DNA of 64,000 nt from a bacterium (lineage in GTDB: Bacteria; Desulfobacterota; Binatia; DP-6). Made by a program: the position numbers and the translations under genes. Of the stretch, positions 17,155 to 27,366 are shown piece after piece; within the stretch, counting starts at the first letter, position 1, and each line of letters starts with the position of its first letter. The notes below the pieces were generated by a model, which saw only the letters and a list, made by a program, of their open reading frames with translations, was not told the origin of the DNA and ran no database searches. The stretch lies in contig JAHCID010000001.1 in the NCBI GenBank assembly GCA_026129405.1, positions 1,457,237 to 1,521,236 of the forward strand, written 5' to 3'.

Positions 17155-20077
17155 GCCTTCGGCTCCTCCGCGTCGTCGCGGCGCAGGACGAAGCGTTGGT
17201 AGGCGAGCGAAACGGCGATCAGCGACACCGCGAGCCCGAGCAGCGAGGCGACGCGATAGAGATCCTGGAGCTCGCCCAGGTCGTAGAGGAACACCTTCGC
17301 GATCGTCACCATCATGAGCCCGAGGCTCACCCAGCGCAGCCCGCCGCTGCGGCGCCGCACGCCGAGCGCGAGCAAGAGGAGCGCGTACAGCGCCCAGGCG
17401 ATCGAGGTCGCCAGATCCCGCGCGGGGAGGCGCTCGAAGTCGACGCGGAGCACGTGGCCGGTGGCGAACCAGTCGGCGATCATGAGGTTCAGCCACACGA
17501 AGACGACGGCGAGCCCCGCGAGCCCCGCGGCCATGGCGCCCATGGGTCGGTCGCCGACGTAGAGCTGCCGCTCCGCCGGCCGCAGGCGCGGCAGCTCCAG
17601 CGGCTCGAGCAGGCGCGCGGCGCCGAAGAGCGCGGCCGCGGGCACCATGTAGGTGTAGGTGATCCAGTTGACGATGCGCCAGCCGGAGCGCGGCCAGTAG
17701 ACGAGCACCTCGGAGTTGGCGACGAGCCGCACCGTCACGGCGCCGAGGAGCGCCAGCCCGAACCACTTGAGGCCCGGGTGGTCGAGCCGCTGCCACAGCG
17801 CCAGGACGGCGACGCCCTCGAGCGCCCAGGCGATGGTCAGCCACGAGCGCTCGAGCTGGATCGGCACGGCCACGGTCACGAAGCCGAGCGCCGCGGCCAG
17901 CAGCCACGCCAGGGCCGAGACGCGGACGGGATGCGCGTCGGCGAACAGCGCGCGCGCCCGCGTCGCCACGGCGACGAGGATGATCGCGAGCAGGATCGGG
18001 ACGAGGCCGATCGCGACGTCGCCGAAGCGGTGCGTCCAGGTGGCGAGCAGCGACGGCATCCACGGCAGGGCCGCGAGCGCCGCCGCGCGCCAGGCCCAGC
18101 GGTCGTCACGCAGCCGTGCGGGCACGAGGATCGGCCAGGCGGTGAAGAGGGCGACGCCACCGAGCGTGAGGAGGAGCTGGCCGACGCCGTCGTCGGGTAG
18201 GCTCGCCTGCACGATCGGCACCACGAGGACGGTGGCGAAGAGCCAGGCGCCGCTGCCGAGCCGGGTCGCCGCGAGCGCCGCGAGGGCGCCGAGGAGCAGC
18301 GTGCCGCCCAGGCGGACCATGCCGGCGGCGTCGCCGCCGAGCGTGCACACGAGCGGCACGCTCGCCAGCGCGACCAGGGCCGCGGCGCGCAGGTGCCAGC
18401 GCCGCGCGCGCTCGTGTCGGCGCAGCAGCGCCGTCGCCTGGAAGCCGATGGCGACGGCGGTGGCCGTCGCCAGCCACGCCTGCGGCCCGAGCCCACCGGC
18501 GCTCGGCTCGTGGACGAGGCGCAGCACCAGCATGCCGAGCGCGACGCCCGCGGCGCCCGCGAGCTGGAGCGGACCCATGCCCGCGCGCGCCCCCTGGCGG
18601 ACGAGCATCGCGGCCAGGCCGAGCAGCGCCGCGAGCACCGGCCAGGACGCGGATCGGCCGCCGCGACGCCGGCGCCGAGCTGGAGCGCCACGTGGCCGAG
18701 CGCGGCGACCGCGGCCGCCGGCGCGACGCCGCGCCAGCGCGCGTCCTCGGGCTCGCGGCTGACCGCGACGTGGAAGGGCAGCGCGAGCGCGATCGAGACC
18801 AGCGCGAACGTCCAGCCCGTCCCGGGCGGAACCCCGTGCTGGCCGAGCCACATGAGGAGCACGCCGAGCGCCGCCGTCGCCGCCGCGAGGCCGATCGCGG
18901 GCGCCGACTGCACGCGCGCCGTCCACGCGGCCGCCAGCGACAGGATCGCGAGCAGCGCGCCGAGCGGCAGCAGCCCGGGCAGGTCGGCCCGTGCGGCCAG
19001 ATGGATCGCGAAGGTGAACGGCACGAGCACGCCGCCGGCCTGCGCGGCGAGCCAGCGCCGATCGCGCGGACCGCCGCGCGGCGTGGCGACGGCGAACGTG
19101 AGCGCGAACGTCGCCAGCACCGTCAGCCCGAGCAGCAGCTGCCCGGGGCCCATGCGGACGCCGATCCACAGCCCCTGGTAGATCGCCGTACCGGCGAGCC
19201 CCAGCACCGCGAGCCACGGCCAGCCCTGCTGGCGTGCAAGGTAGAGGAGGCCGAGGTCGAGGAGCAGGAGGTAGCCGAAGAGCCCGAGCGGCCGGTCGGC
19301 GTCGCTCGCCGTGAAGACCGGCGTGAGGAAGCCGCCGAGCAGCCCCAGCACCGCGATCACCTGCGACCGGTGCCGCGTCGCGAGCACGCCGCCGGCGACG
19401 GTGACGAGCGTCAGCAGGAAGAACGTGGGGAGGTTGCCGACGATGCCGTAGCGCGGCCCCGCGGCCCAGAACGAGGCGTAGAGCAGGACCACGCCCGCAC
19501 CGGCGAGCGCGTCGGCGGTGCGGCCGTAGTCGCGGCGCAGCCCGCGCTCGGCCGCGACGATGCAGCCGAGCCCCGTGAGCGTGCCCATGACGACGCGCAG
19601 CCACGGCGGGATCAGCCCATGCTCGATCGAGTAGCGGAAGAAGAAGAGGCCGGCGAGCGCGAGCACGCCGCCGCCGAGCACGGCGGCGCCGCGCACGCCG
19701 ATCCAGCGCTCCCAGTCGATCTGGCTCCACGCCGAGGGCGGCGGCTCGGGCTCCGGCGCGCCGGGCGGGGCGTCGCCGTCGGCGTCGGACGCCGCCTCCG
19801 AGCGCGGCGCGTCCTCGGGCGCGTCGACCGTCGGCGGTGCGCCCGCATCCGCGCTCGGCGGCTCCAGCGCGGTGGGAGCGCTCCAGCCGTCGGGCGCCGG
19901 CGTCGCATCTTCCTGCGCATCGCCCGCGGGGATCACGGCCGCGCCACGCAGCGCCGCGACCTGGGCTTCGAGCGCCTCGAGGCGCTCCCGCAGCCGCGCG
20001 TGATCGCGGGTTCGCCGGAGGGCGAACACCGCCAGCGCGAGGGCGGCGAGCGTCAGGAGTTCCACGCGAATGCGCAT
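17151..20077 (-). pseudogene. DUF2339 polytopic membrane protein, single frameshift
   Basis: The N-terminal part begins at the ATG at 20077: a membrane helix, a coiled coil (LRERLEALEAQVAALRG), a Pro/Ala/Asp-rich linker, the family hallmark WERWIGVRGAAVLGGGVLAL, then many membrane helices. It runs to about 18655 in one frame. The C-terminal part (SWPVLAALLGLAAMLVRQG ... YQRFVLRRDDAEEPKA) continues in another frame to 17151. A one-base change near 18640-18665 would restore ~975 residues with 20 or more membrane helices, the usual family size. Both halves are intact, so this may be a recent mutation or a sequencing error. Confidence 0.8.
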
Positions 20078-20238
20078 ATCGGCGCATTCGCGGATCGCTG
20101 CAAGCGCAGGGCGCGACGACGGCGTCGCCGGCGGGCGCCCGCACCCGGAGGTAGCAAGGTACGCTGCCATCATATCGCCGCGGGTGGCATCGAAACCGGG
20201 TTGCGACGTCCCCGGCCGCCGGACTACAACCCCGCCGC

Positions 20239-21351
20239 GTGGTCGTTCGGGACGTGTGTGTCGTGTCCGCGGTCCCGGGACGCCGGGCGTGTCGTTCGCT
20301 CGTCCGGAGCGCGTTGCGTGCGAGCCTCGTGCTCCTCGCCGCCGGCTGCGGCGGCGACGCGGACAGTGCGCGGCCGCAGGGGCCGCCGGCGCCGGTCGTC
20401 GAGGTGGCGGTGGTCGAGCGCGGCCGCGTCGACGAAGGGCTCAGCCTCGTCGGCCAGCTCGAGGCCGACGAGGTCGTCATGCTGCGGCCCGAGACCGAAG
20501 GCGTCGTCGTCGAGGTGGCGTTCGACGAAGGGGCCGAGGTGGTGCGCGGCACGGTGCTCTTCCGGCTGCGCGACGATTGGCAGCGCGCGCGGCTGCGCGA
20601 GGCCGAGGCGCAGGTGGCGCTCACCGAGCAGGCGTGGCGGCGCGCCCGGACGCTCGCCGGCGAGAAGATCCTGTCGGGCGCCGAGCTCGACCAGGCTACC
20701 GCGAACCGCGACGCCGCGCGTGCCCGGCTCGACGTCGCGCGCATCGAGCTCGAGCGCATGACCATCCGCGCGCCGTTCGACGGCGTCGTGGGCACGCGGC
20801 GCGTGTCGCCGGGCGACCGCGTCACGGCCGCGACCGACCTCGTGCAGATCGACGCCGTCGCCACGCTGAAGCTCGCGTTCCCGCTCCCCGAGCCGATCGT
20901 CGACTGGGTGAAGCCGGGCATGACGCTCGCCGTGTCGGTGGCGCCCCATCCGGGCGAGCGCTTCCCGGGCACGGTGTACTTCGTCGCGCCGGCGCTCGAT
21001 CCGCGCAATCGGCAGCTCCTCCTGAAGGCGCACGTGCCGAACCCCGATCGGCGCCTGCGCCCGGGGCTGTTCGCGACCGTCAAGCTCGATCAGGCGGAGC
21101 CGGTCGAGGTCGTCGTCGTGCCCGAATCGGCCGTCGTCTACGATCCGGACGGCACCTACGTGTGGCGCCTCGGCGCCGACGGCGCGCCCACCCGCGCGCC
21201 GGTGACGCTCGGACAGCGCACGCAGGGCCGCGTCGAGGTGAAGACCGGGCTCGCGGCAGGCGACCGCATCGTGTCGGCGGGCACCAACAAGGTGATCCCC
21301 GGCCTGCCGGTCGCGGTCGCGGGAGGAGATGCGGCCGGGGCCGGGTCGTGA
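20239..21351 (+). CDS. RND efflux periplasmic adaptor (membrane fusion protein)
   Basis: 370 residues from a GTG start. The export signal ends in the lipobox-like LLAAGC (Cys ~35), so the protein is probably a lipoprotein. Then come the HlyD/AcrA-type modules: a barrel-sandwich half (EADEVVMLRPETEGVVVEVA), a coiled-coil hairpin (ALTEQAWRRARTLAGEK...), the returning half TIRAPFDGVVGTRRVSPGD, a beta-barrel, and a membrane-proximal domain (VPESAVVYDPDGTYVWRL). It links the inner-membrane pump encoded next to an outer-membrane channel. The stop overlaps the pump start (GTGA). No TolC-type gene is in the window. Confidence 0.92.
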   Translation: MVVRDVCVVSAVPGRRACRSLVRSALRASLVLLAAGCGGDADSARPQGPPAPVVEVAVVERGRVDEGLSLVGQLEADEVVMLRPETEGVVVEVAFDEGAEVVRGTVLFRLRDDWQRARLREAEAQVALTEQAWRRARTLAGEKILSGAELDQATANRDAARARLDVARIELERMTIRAPFDGVVGTRRVSPGDRVTAATDLVQIDAVATLKLAFPLPEPIVDWVKPGMTLAVSVAPHPGERFPGTVYFVAPALDPRNRQLLLKAHVPNPDRRLRPGLFATVKLDQAEPVEVVVVPESAVVYDPDGTYVWRLGADGAPTRAPVTLGQRTQGRVEVKTGLAAGDRIVSAGTNKVIPGLPVAVAGGDAAGAGS

Positions 21352-24300
21352 AGCTCTCGCAGATCTGCATCGAGCGGCCGGTCCTCGCAGTCGTGATGTC
21401 GCTCGTGATCGTGCTGCTCGGCGCCATCGCGCTGACGCGGCTGCCGAACCGCGAGTTCCCCGACATCGACCCGCCCGTGGTCTCGGTGACGACGGTCCTG
21501 ACCGGCGCGGCGCCGGAGGTCATCGAGACCTCGGTGACGGCGCCGCTCGAGGACCAGCTGATCGGCATCGAGGGCATCCGCCACATCAGCTCGATCAGCT
21601 CCGAGCAGGTGTCGCAGATCACGATCGAGTTCGAGCTCTCGCGCGACGTCGACGCCGCGGCCAACGACGTGCGCGACCGCGTCGCCCGGGCGCGCCAGCT
21701 GCTCCCCGACGAGATCGAGGAGCCCGTGGTCGCGAAGCAGGACGCCGACGCGTTCGCGATCATCTGGATCGCCCTCTTCGGGGCGCAAAAGAGCCAGGTC
21801 GAGATCTCGACCCTCGCCGAGACGGCGGTGAAGGACCGGCTCGGCAAGCTCCCCGGCGTGTCCGATGTCATCATCGCCGGCGAGCAGCGCTACTCGATGC
21901 GCGTGTGGATCGACAACGCGCGCCTGACGGCGTTCGACCTCACCGTCGGCGACGTCGCCGCCGCGCTCCGGCGTGAGAACGTCGACATCCCGTCGGGACG
22001 GATCGAGGGCAGCGACAGCGAGTTCACGGTGCGTACGCTCGGCGAGCTGACGACGCCCGAGGAGTACGGCGAGCTCGTCGTGGCCACGAAGGAGGGCGCG
22101 CCGATCCGCCTGCGCGACGTCGCCCAGGTCGCGGTCGGGCCCGAGGACGAGCGCAAGATCGTCCGCTTCGACAAGCAGCCCGCCGTCGGCCTCGGCATCG
22201 TGAAGCAGTCGCAGGCGAACACGCTCGACGTCGCCGAGGCGGTGAAGGCCGAGCTGGCCCGCATCGAGCCGACGCTGCCGCCCGGCGTGCAGCTCCTGCT
22301 CGCGTTCGACTCGTCGATCTACATCGAGCAGTCGCTCGCCGACGTGCGGCACACGATCCTCGAGGCGGTCGTGCTCGTCGTGGTCGTCATCTGGCTCTTC
22401 CTGCGCACGTTCCGCGCCACGATCGTGCCGGCGCTCGCCATCCCCGTGTCGCTGATCGGCACCTTCTGGGTGCTCGATCTGCTCGGCTTCTCGATCAACA
22501 CGCTGACCCTGATGGGGCTCACGCTGGCGATCGGCATCGTCGTCGACGACGCCATCATCGTGCTCGAGAACATCACGCGCTGGATCGAAGAGGGAACGCC
22601 GCCGATGGAGGCGGCGCGGCGCGGCATGGACCAGATCGGCTTCGCGGTCGTCGCGGCGACGGTCTCGGTGCTGGCGGTGTTCCTGCCGCTCGCCTTCCTG
22701 TCCGACAAGACGGGACGCCTGTTCCGCGAGTTCGGCATCACCATCGCGACGGCCGTCGGCATCTCCGGGTTCGTCGCGCTCACCATGTCGCCGGCGATCT
22801 GTGCGCGCCTGCTGCGGCCGCACGCGAGCGAGCACGGCTTCAAGCGGCTCCTGGCGCGCGGCTTCGACGCCCTCGAAGCCGGCTACGGCCGCCTGCTCCT
22901 TCCGACGCTGCGCCACCGCGGGCTCGTGCTCGCGGGCGGCGCCGTGTGGGTCGCCCTCGGCGCGGTGCTCCTGTGGACGCTGCCCCGCGAGTTCATCCCC
23001 GTCGACGACCGCGGCGCCATCTGGTCGTTCACCCGCGCCCCCGAGGGCAGCACCATCGAGTACACCGACCGCTACCAGAAGATGGCGGAGGACATCGTGC
23101 TCGCCACTCCGGGCGTCGAGAAGACGTTCTCGGTGGTGGCGCTCGGCATCGGCGCGCCGGGGCAGGTGACCGAGGGCGCGATGTTCACGACGCTGGTGCC
23201 GACCGCGGAGCGTCGCGGCCAGCAGGAGATCGTCGACGGGCTGCGCGGCGCGTTCGCGCAGATTCCCGGCTTCTGGGCATTCCCGATGAATCCGCCGGCG
23301 CTCGCCCAGGGGCAGGGCAATCCGATCTCGCTCGTCATCCAGGGCCCCGACGTCGTGGCGCTCGCGAGGCACGCGAACGAGATCCTCGCCCGCGCCCGCG
23401 CCATCCCCGGCGTCGTGAACCTGCAGAGCGATCTCCTCATCAACAAGCCGCAGCTCGAGGTCGCGATCGACCGCAACCGCGCCAGCGACCTCGGCGTGCC
23501 CGTGCGCGAGATCGCGACCACGCTCCAGATCCTCCTCGGTGGCCTCGACCTGTCGCGCTTCAAGCTGGGCGGCGAGACGTACGACGTGATCGTCCGCCTC
23601 GAGCGCGAGCAGCGCGCGAATCCCACCGACCTCTATCGCCTCTACGTGCGCGGCCGCAGCGGCGCGCTGATCCCGCTCGCGTCGGTGGTGCGCGCCGAAG
23701 AGACGGTCGTGCCGCGCGGTCTGCCGCACTTCGACCGCCTGCGCTCCGCGACCATCACCGGCGCCATGGCCCAGGGGTATCCGCTCGGCGCAGCGCTCGA
23801 GCAGCTCCGGACGATCGCCGACGAGGTGTTGCCCGAGGGCCAAGGCTACCACGCCGGGTTCTCGGGCGAGTCGGAGGACTTCTTCGATTCGGGCAACGCG
23901 CTGATGTTCGCCTACGTGCTGGCGGTGGTGATCGTGTACCTCGTCCTCGCGGCGCAGTTCGACAGCTTCCTCCATCCGGTGACGATCATGATCGCCGTGG
24001 TGCTGTCGTTCACCGGCGGGCTGCTCACCCTGTGGCTGCTCGGCGACACGCTGAACCTCTTCAGCCAGATCGGCCTCGTCATGCTGGTCGGCCTGGTCAC
24101 GAAGAACTCGATCCTCATCGTCGAGTTCGCGAACCAGCTGCGCGCCGAGGGCAAGGATCTCGTGGCGGCGACGATCGAGGCGTCGCAGAAGCGCTACCGC
24201 CCGATCCTCATGACCGCGGTCTGCACGATCGTCGGCATCCTGCCGATCGCGCTCGGCAGCGGCGCGGGCGGCGAGTCGCGCGCGCCGCTCGGGGTCGCGG

Positions 24301-24434
24301 TCGCGGGCGGCATGTTCTTCTCGACCGTGCTGACCTTCTTCGTCGTGCCGGCGGCCTACGTGACGCTCGCCCGCCTGCGCGAGGGCCGTCGCGGCGCCCC
24401 GGCGTCGGTCAGCGCGCCGGTCCGGGCCGCGTAG
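21348..24434 (+). CDS. RND-family efflux transporter (AcrB/MexB type)
   Basis: 1028 residues, full length for the family. GTG start in a GTGA overlap with the adaptor. It has a first membrane helix (RPVLAVVMSLVIVLLGAIAL), then PNREFPDIDPP, a porter domain, and a second helix group. Helix 4 contains IGIVVDDAIIVLENI with the two proton-relay aspartates. A repeated second half follows, with VYLVLAAQFDSFLHPVTIM and GLVTKNSILIVEF. It exports drugs, detergents or metabolites with proton influx. Substrate cannot be told. No local regulator gene is adjacent. Confidence 0.95.
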   Translation: MKLSQICIERPVLAVVMSLVIVLLGAIALTRLPNREFPDIDPPVVSVTTVLTGAAPEVIETSVTAPLEDQLIGIEGIRHISSISSEQVSQITIEFELSRDVDAAANDVRDRVARARQLLPDEIEEPVVAKQDADAFAIIWIALFGAQKSQVEISTLAETAVKDRLGKLPGVSDVIIAGEQRYSMRVWIDNARLTAFDLTVGDVAAALRRENVDIPSGRIEGSDSEFTVRTLGELTTPEEYGELVVATKEGAPIRLRDVAQVAVGPEDERKIVRFDKQPAVGLGIVKQSQANTLDVAEAVKAELARIEPTLPPGVQLLLAFDSSIYIEQSLADVRHTILEAVVLVVVVIWLFLRTFRATIVPALAIPVSLIGTFWVLDLLGFSINTLTLMGLTLAIGIVVDDAIIVLENITRWIEEGTPPMEAARRGMDQIGFAVVAATVSVLAVFLPLAFLSDKTGRLFREFGITIATAVGISGFVALTMSPAICARLLRPHASEHGFKRLLARGFDALEAGYGRLLLPTLRHRGLVLAGGAVWVALGAVLLWTLPREFIPVDDRGAIWSFTRAPEGSTIEYTDRYQKMAEDIVLATPGVEKTFSVVALGIGAPGQVTEGAMFTTLVPTAERRGQQEIVDGLRGAFAQIPGFWAFPMNPPALAQGQGNPISLVIQGPDVVALARHANEILARARAIPGVVNLQSDLLINKPQLEVAIDRNRASDLGVPVREIATTLQILLGGLDLSRFKLGGETYDVIVRLEREQRANPTDLYRLYVRGRSGALIPLASVVRAEETVVPRGLPHFDRLRSATITGAMAQGYPLGAALEQLRTIADEVLPEGQGYHAGFSGESEDFFDSGNALMFAYVLAVVIVYLVLAAQFDSFLHPVTIMIAVVLSFTGGLLTLWLLGDTLNLFSQIGLVMLVGLVTKNSILIVEFANQLRAEGKDLVAATIEASQKRYRPILMTAVCTIVGILPIALGSGAGGESRAPLGVAVAGGMFFSTVLTFFVVPAAYVTLARLREGRRGAPASVSAPVRAA

Positions 24435-24894
24435 CGTCGGGTAGGAGCGCCCACTCGAGCCCGACGATGCGCGCGCCGCCGTCGCGGCGCGCGATCGCGA
24501 AGGCGGCCGTGCCGCGCGCCTCGCCGCGATCGCCGTCGGCGTCGCGCCAGGCGATGACGAACGGCGCCCGCACCGCGACGCCGTCGTCGCTCGGCTCGAC
24601 GTCGGCGCTCGGCTGCAGGTAGGCGATCTCCGGGGCGTCGGCGGGAAGCGCCGCGAGGCGGCGGCGGGCCTCGTCGGCGGCCTCGCCCGCGAGCAGCGCG
24701 CGGATGCGGCTGCCGTCGCGGGCCTCGAAGGCGCTGGCGAACTGGTCGACGAGCGCGAGCGCCTCGGCCGCGGTCGGGCGCGGCTCCGGCGGCGCAGCCG
24801 GACGCGCGACGCTTCCAATGGCGTGGCCGGCTCCGGGGCGGCGCAGCTGATGGGCCCGGGGGTCAGACGGCTGCTCGGCGCTCCCTGTCCGCGG
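24409..24894 (-). pseudogene. orphan NTF2/SnoaL-like domain without start codon
   Basis: The minus-strand frame is open from 24894 to a TGA at 24409 and encodes a coherent alpha+beta domain: AAEALALVDQFASAFEARDG, EIAYLQPSADVE, VRAPFVIAWRDADGDRGEA, AFAIARRDGGARIVGLEWAL. No ATG, GTG or TTG occurs in this frame, and a stop bounds it just 14 bases from the end of the upstream ATPase ORF. I infer the C-terminal part of that ATPase gene, detached by frameshift(s) in the repetitive linker. The last two dozen bases overlap the RND gene end, convergently. Confidence 0.5.
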
Positions 24895-24907
24895 TCACTG
24901 GGCGTCG

Positions 24908-26059
24908 TCAGTCATGCCGGCGGTCTGGGCGGGGCCGGTCTGGCGCGGCTCTCGCCGGTGCGCGGGCCGGATCTGCATCATTGTTGCTGTCCGGCAGCCG
25001 CCGGCGCTGGTACAGTGATTGGCGCCGAGCGCGCGCGCCGAACGCGAGGTTCATGTCGCGAGCTCGGCGCCGCGGCTGAGTTGCGCCCGGCAGCGGCAGC
25101 AGGTCGGACGGCGTCCCGCACGCTCCGGCGCCGGTACGGGGCGCCGGGCGCTGGCGTCGTCCGCGGCCGGGCGGGCGCGGCGGGGCGGTCCGCCGCCTCG
25201 CATTAGCGTGGCGGGCGGAGCGGCGCACGAGCGGCGGAGCCGGCGGACGACGGCTCGGGTCGAAGTCGCCCCACGCCTCGTCGACCAGCACCGCCGGGAT
25301 CTCGCGCACGCCGCCGGCGTACGCCGCGATCAGGGTCGCGTCGCACAGCACGTTGACGACGCGCGGCGTGCCCGCCGACAGCACGGCGATGCGCGCGAGC
25401 GCGGCGTCGGTGAAGGGCCCGGTGCCGCTGCCGCCCGCGTGCTCGATGCGCGTCTGCACGTAGGCCCGCACCTCCTCGGGCAGCAAGGGGTTCAGGCGGA
25501 CCTCGACGGCGATCCGCTCGCGCAGCCGCATCAGCTCGGGCGCGCGCAGCTTCTCCTCCAGCTCCGGCTGGCCGGCGAGCAGCACCTGGAGGCCGGGGCG
25601 GCCGTCGTCGGTCGCGAGGTCGGCGAGCAGCTGGAGCTCGGCGAGCGCCGCCGGCTCGAGCGCCTGGGCCTCGTCGAAGAGGATGGCGACGTTGCCCCCC
25701 GCGTGCGTGTGCTCGTAGACGAACTCGTGCAGGCGCTGGAGCAGGACGAGCTTGCCGGCGCCCTCGACGGGGATGCCGAGCTCGAGCAGCAGGTGGTCGA
25801 GCGTCTCGTCGAACGTGACCGTCGGGTGCAGCACGAGGATCGTGCGCACGGCGCCCGGCAGCGACTCGAGCAGGTGGCGGACGAGCGTCGTCTTGCCCGT
25901 CCCCACCTCGCCGACGAGGGTGAGGAATCCCGCGCGCCCGACGATGCCTTCGCCGAGCGCGTCGGCGGCCTCGCGGTAGCCGGGCCCGAGGTAGAGGAAG
26001 CGCGGGTCCGGCGTGATGCGGAAGGGCGGCTCGCGGAAGCCGAAGAAGCGTTGGTACAT
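24908..26059 (-). CDS. ExeA/GspA-type AAA ATPase
   Basis: 383 residues. The N-terminus YQRFFGFREPPFRITPDPRF is the hallmark of ExeA/GspA-type ATPases. Walker A is GEVGTGKTT (about 50-58), Walker B ILFDEAQ, then sensor-like LLAGQPELEEKL and RIAVEVRLNPL. Such proteins energise assembly of envelope secretion or polysaccharide machinery. After about residue 270 the sequence becomes a low-complexity Arg/Pro/Ala stretch that looks out of frame. A detached NTF2-like domain lies immediately downstream, so the C-terminus as read here is probably not original. Confidence 0.8.
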   Translation of the reverse strand: MYQRFFGFREPPFRITPDPRFLYLGPGYREAADALGEGIVGRAGFLTLVGEVGTGKTTLVRHLLESLPGAVRTILVLHPTVTFDETLDHLLLELGIPVEGAGKLVLLQRLHEFVYEHTHAGGNVAILFDEAQALEPAALAELQLLADLATDDGRPGLQVLLAGQPELEEKLRAPELMRLRERIAVEVRLNPLLPEEVRAYVQTRIEHAGGSGTGPFTDAALARIAVLSAGTPRVVNVLCDATLIAAYAGGVREIPAVLVDEAWGDFDPSRRPPAPPLVRRSARHANARRRTAPPRPPGRGRRQRPAPRTGAGACGTPSDLLPLPGATQPRRRARDMNLAFGARARRQSLYQRRRLPDSNNDADPARAPARAAPDRPRPDRRHD

Positions 26060-26083
26060 CCGCGAGCGGCCCCCCGGAGCCGC

Positions 26084-27313
26084 CTAGAAGGTGCCCTCGA
26101 TGCCGCCGGCCGGGATGACGCTCGAGTTGCGCAGCCCCTCGTCCGTGACGGCGTAGATGCCGTTCACGAACAGCATGAGCTGCTTCCACACGACGACGCG
26201 GAAGCCGAACGACAGATCGAGGTAGTCCTTGCGGTCGAAGTCGAGCCCGAGCAGCGGCTCCTGCACCAGACGGCCCGACGGCCGCAGCGACAGGAAGCTG
26301 GTCTGGCTCGGCGCCGCCGACTCGTTGAACTCGCTGCGGCCGATGAACGCGAGCGCGAAGCCGACGCGCGGGTGCAGGTCGACGTCGGCACCGATGGCGT
26401 AGAGCGCCTGGCTGCGGTCGACGTCGTCGGCGACGAAGTCGATGCCGGTGTTGAAGTACGTCGTCACGCGGTCCCACAGCACCGTCGAGAGGATGATCGA
26501 CGGCGTGGCCTCGAACGAGCCCGTGCCCTGGAATTCGTCCTTGCGGCCCGACGGCATGCGCAGCGTGAGGCCGCTCGCCGACTGGAGCCAGCCCCAGCGC
26601 GGCAGCTGGTACTTGAAGCGCAGCAGGATGTCGCCGACGCCGAAGTTGTTGCCTCCGGTGTTGCCGGTGAGCAGCGGACCCTGCGACGGCGTGAACTGCC
26701 CGTCGGGTCCGGCGGCGAAGAGCTGCTGCGTCTGCACGCCGACGTCGAGCTCGGTGTAGATGAGCGGGACGAGCAGGTTGACGTCGAGGTTGTCGAGGAT
26801 GCCGTACGTGAAGCTGAAGCCCCACACGTAGTCGCGCAGGCCGATGTCGTACTTGAGGCTGTTCGCCGTGAACCCGAGCGTCTGCCCGCCGCTCGTGACC
26901 CGCGTGACGATCGGGTCCGGGTTGGTGAGGTCGCCCATGTCCTGGCCGTCGAACGCGTTCAGGTTCACGTACTGGAAGCTGACGTTGACGTTGAACTTGC
27001 CCTTGCCGAGCGTGTCGGCGCGCTCCATGAACAGCGGGCCGAGGGTCTGCGACGTGCGCTCGAAGGTCTCGAGCTCCGGGTTGTACGAGTAGGTGAAGCC
27101 GGCCGACGCGGCGACGACCGGGATGCTGCGCGCGGCGGTGTCGGCCATGGTGTCGGCCAGCGCGTCGAACGCGGAGCCGCCGCGTAGCCCGACCGTCTCC
27201 GAAGCGGTGCCGAGGATGGTGCGGAGCGAGCGGGCCTCGGCCGCGAGCGGGACCGCGGCCAGCACCAGAGCCAGCACGCGGGCGGCGCACAGGGGACGGA
27301 TGGGATTGCGCAC
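26084..27313 (-). CDS. outer-membrane beta-barrel protein, transporter-like
   Basis: 409 residues; GTG start with a strong GAGGAGG eight bases upstream. The signal peptide ends PLAAEARS. The body alternates amphipathic strands and turns (NVNVSFQYVNLNAFDG, DYVWGFSFTYGILDNLDVNL, VGDILLRFKYQLPRWGW, DYLDLSFGFRVVVWKQLMLF) and terminates in phenylalanine, the usual C-terminal signature for outer-membrane insertion. It resembles the MetA-pathway-of-phenol-degradation/transporter group. Substrate unknown. It is probably transcribed with the downstream ExeA-type ATPase (24 bases between). Confidence 0.75.
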   Translation of the reverse strand: MRNPIRPLCAARVLALVLAAVPLAAEARSLRTILGTASETVGLRGGSAFDALADTMADTAARSIPVVAASAGFTYSYNPELETFERTSQTLGPLFMERADTLGKGKFNVNVSFQYVNLNAFDGQDMGDLTNPDPIVTRVTSGGQTLGFTANSLKYDIGLRDYVWGFSFTYGILDNLDVNLLVPLIYTELDVGVQTQQLFAAGPDGQFTPSQGPLLTGNTGGNNFGVGDILLRFKYQLPRWGWLQSASGLTLRMPSGRKDEFQGTGSFEATPSIILSTVLWDRVTTYFNTGIDFVADDVDRSQALYAIGADVDLHPRVGFALAFIGRSEFNESAAPSQTSFLSLRPSGRLVQEPLLGLDFDRKDYLDLSFGFRVVVWKQLMLFVNGIYAVTDEGLRNSSVIPAGGIEGTF

Positions 27314-27366
27314 GGAAGGGACCTCCTCGGCGCCGCCGTGCGCCCCCGATGCGGGTCGCCGACGGG

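Noticed and set aside
21156-24818. 1220-residue open frame antisense to the RND transporter
   Set aside because: Arg/Asp/His/Gln-rich with no hydrophobic core; it is the GC-driven shadow of a strongly supported RND gene.
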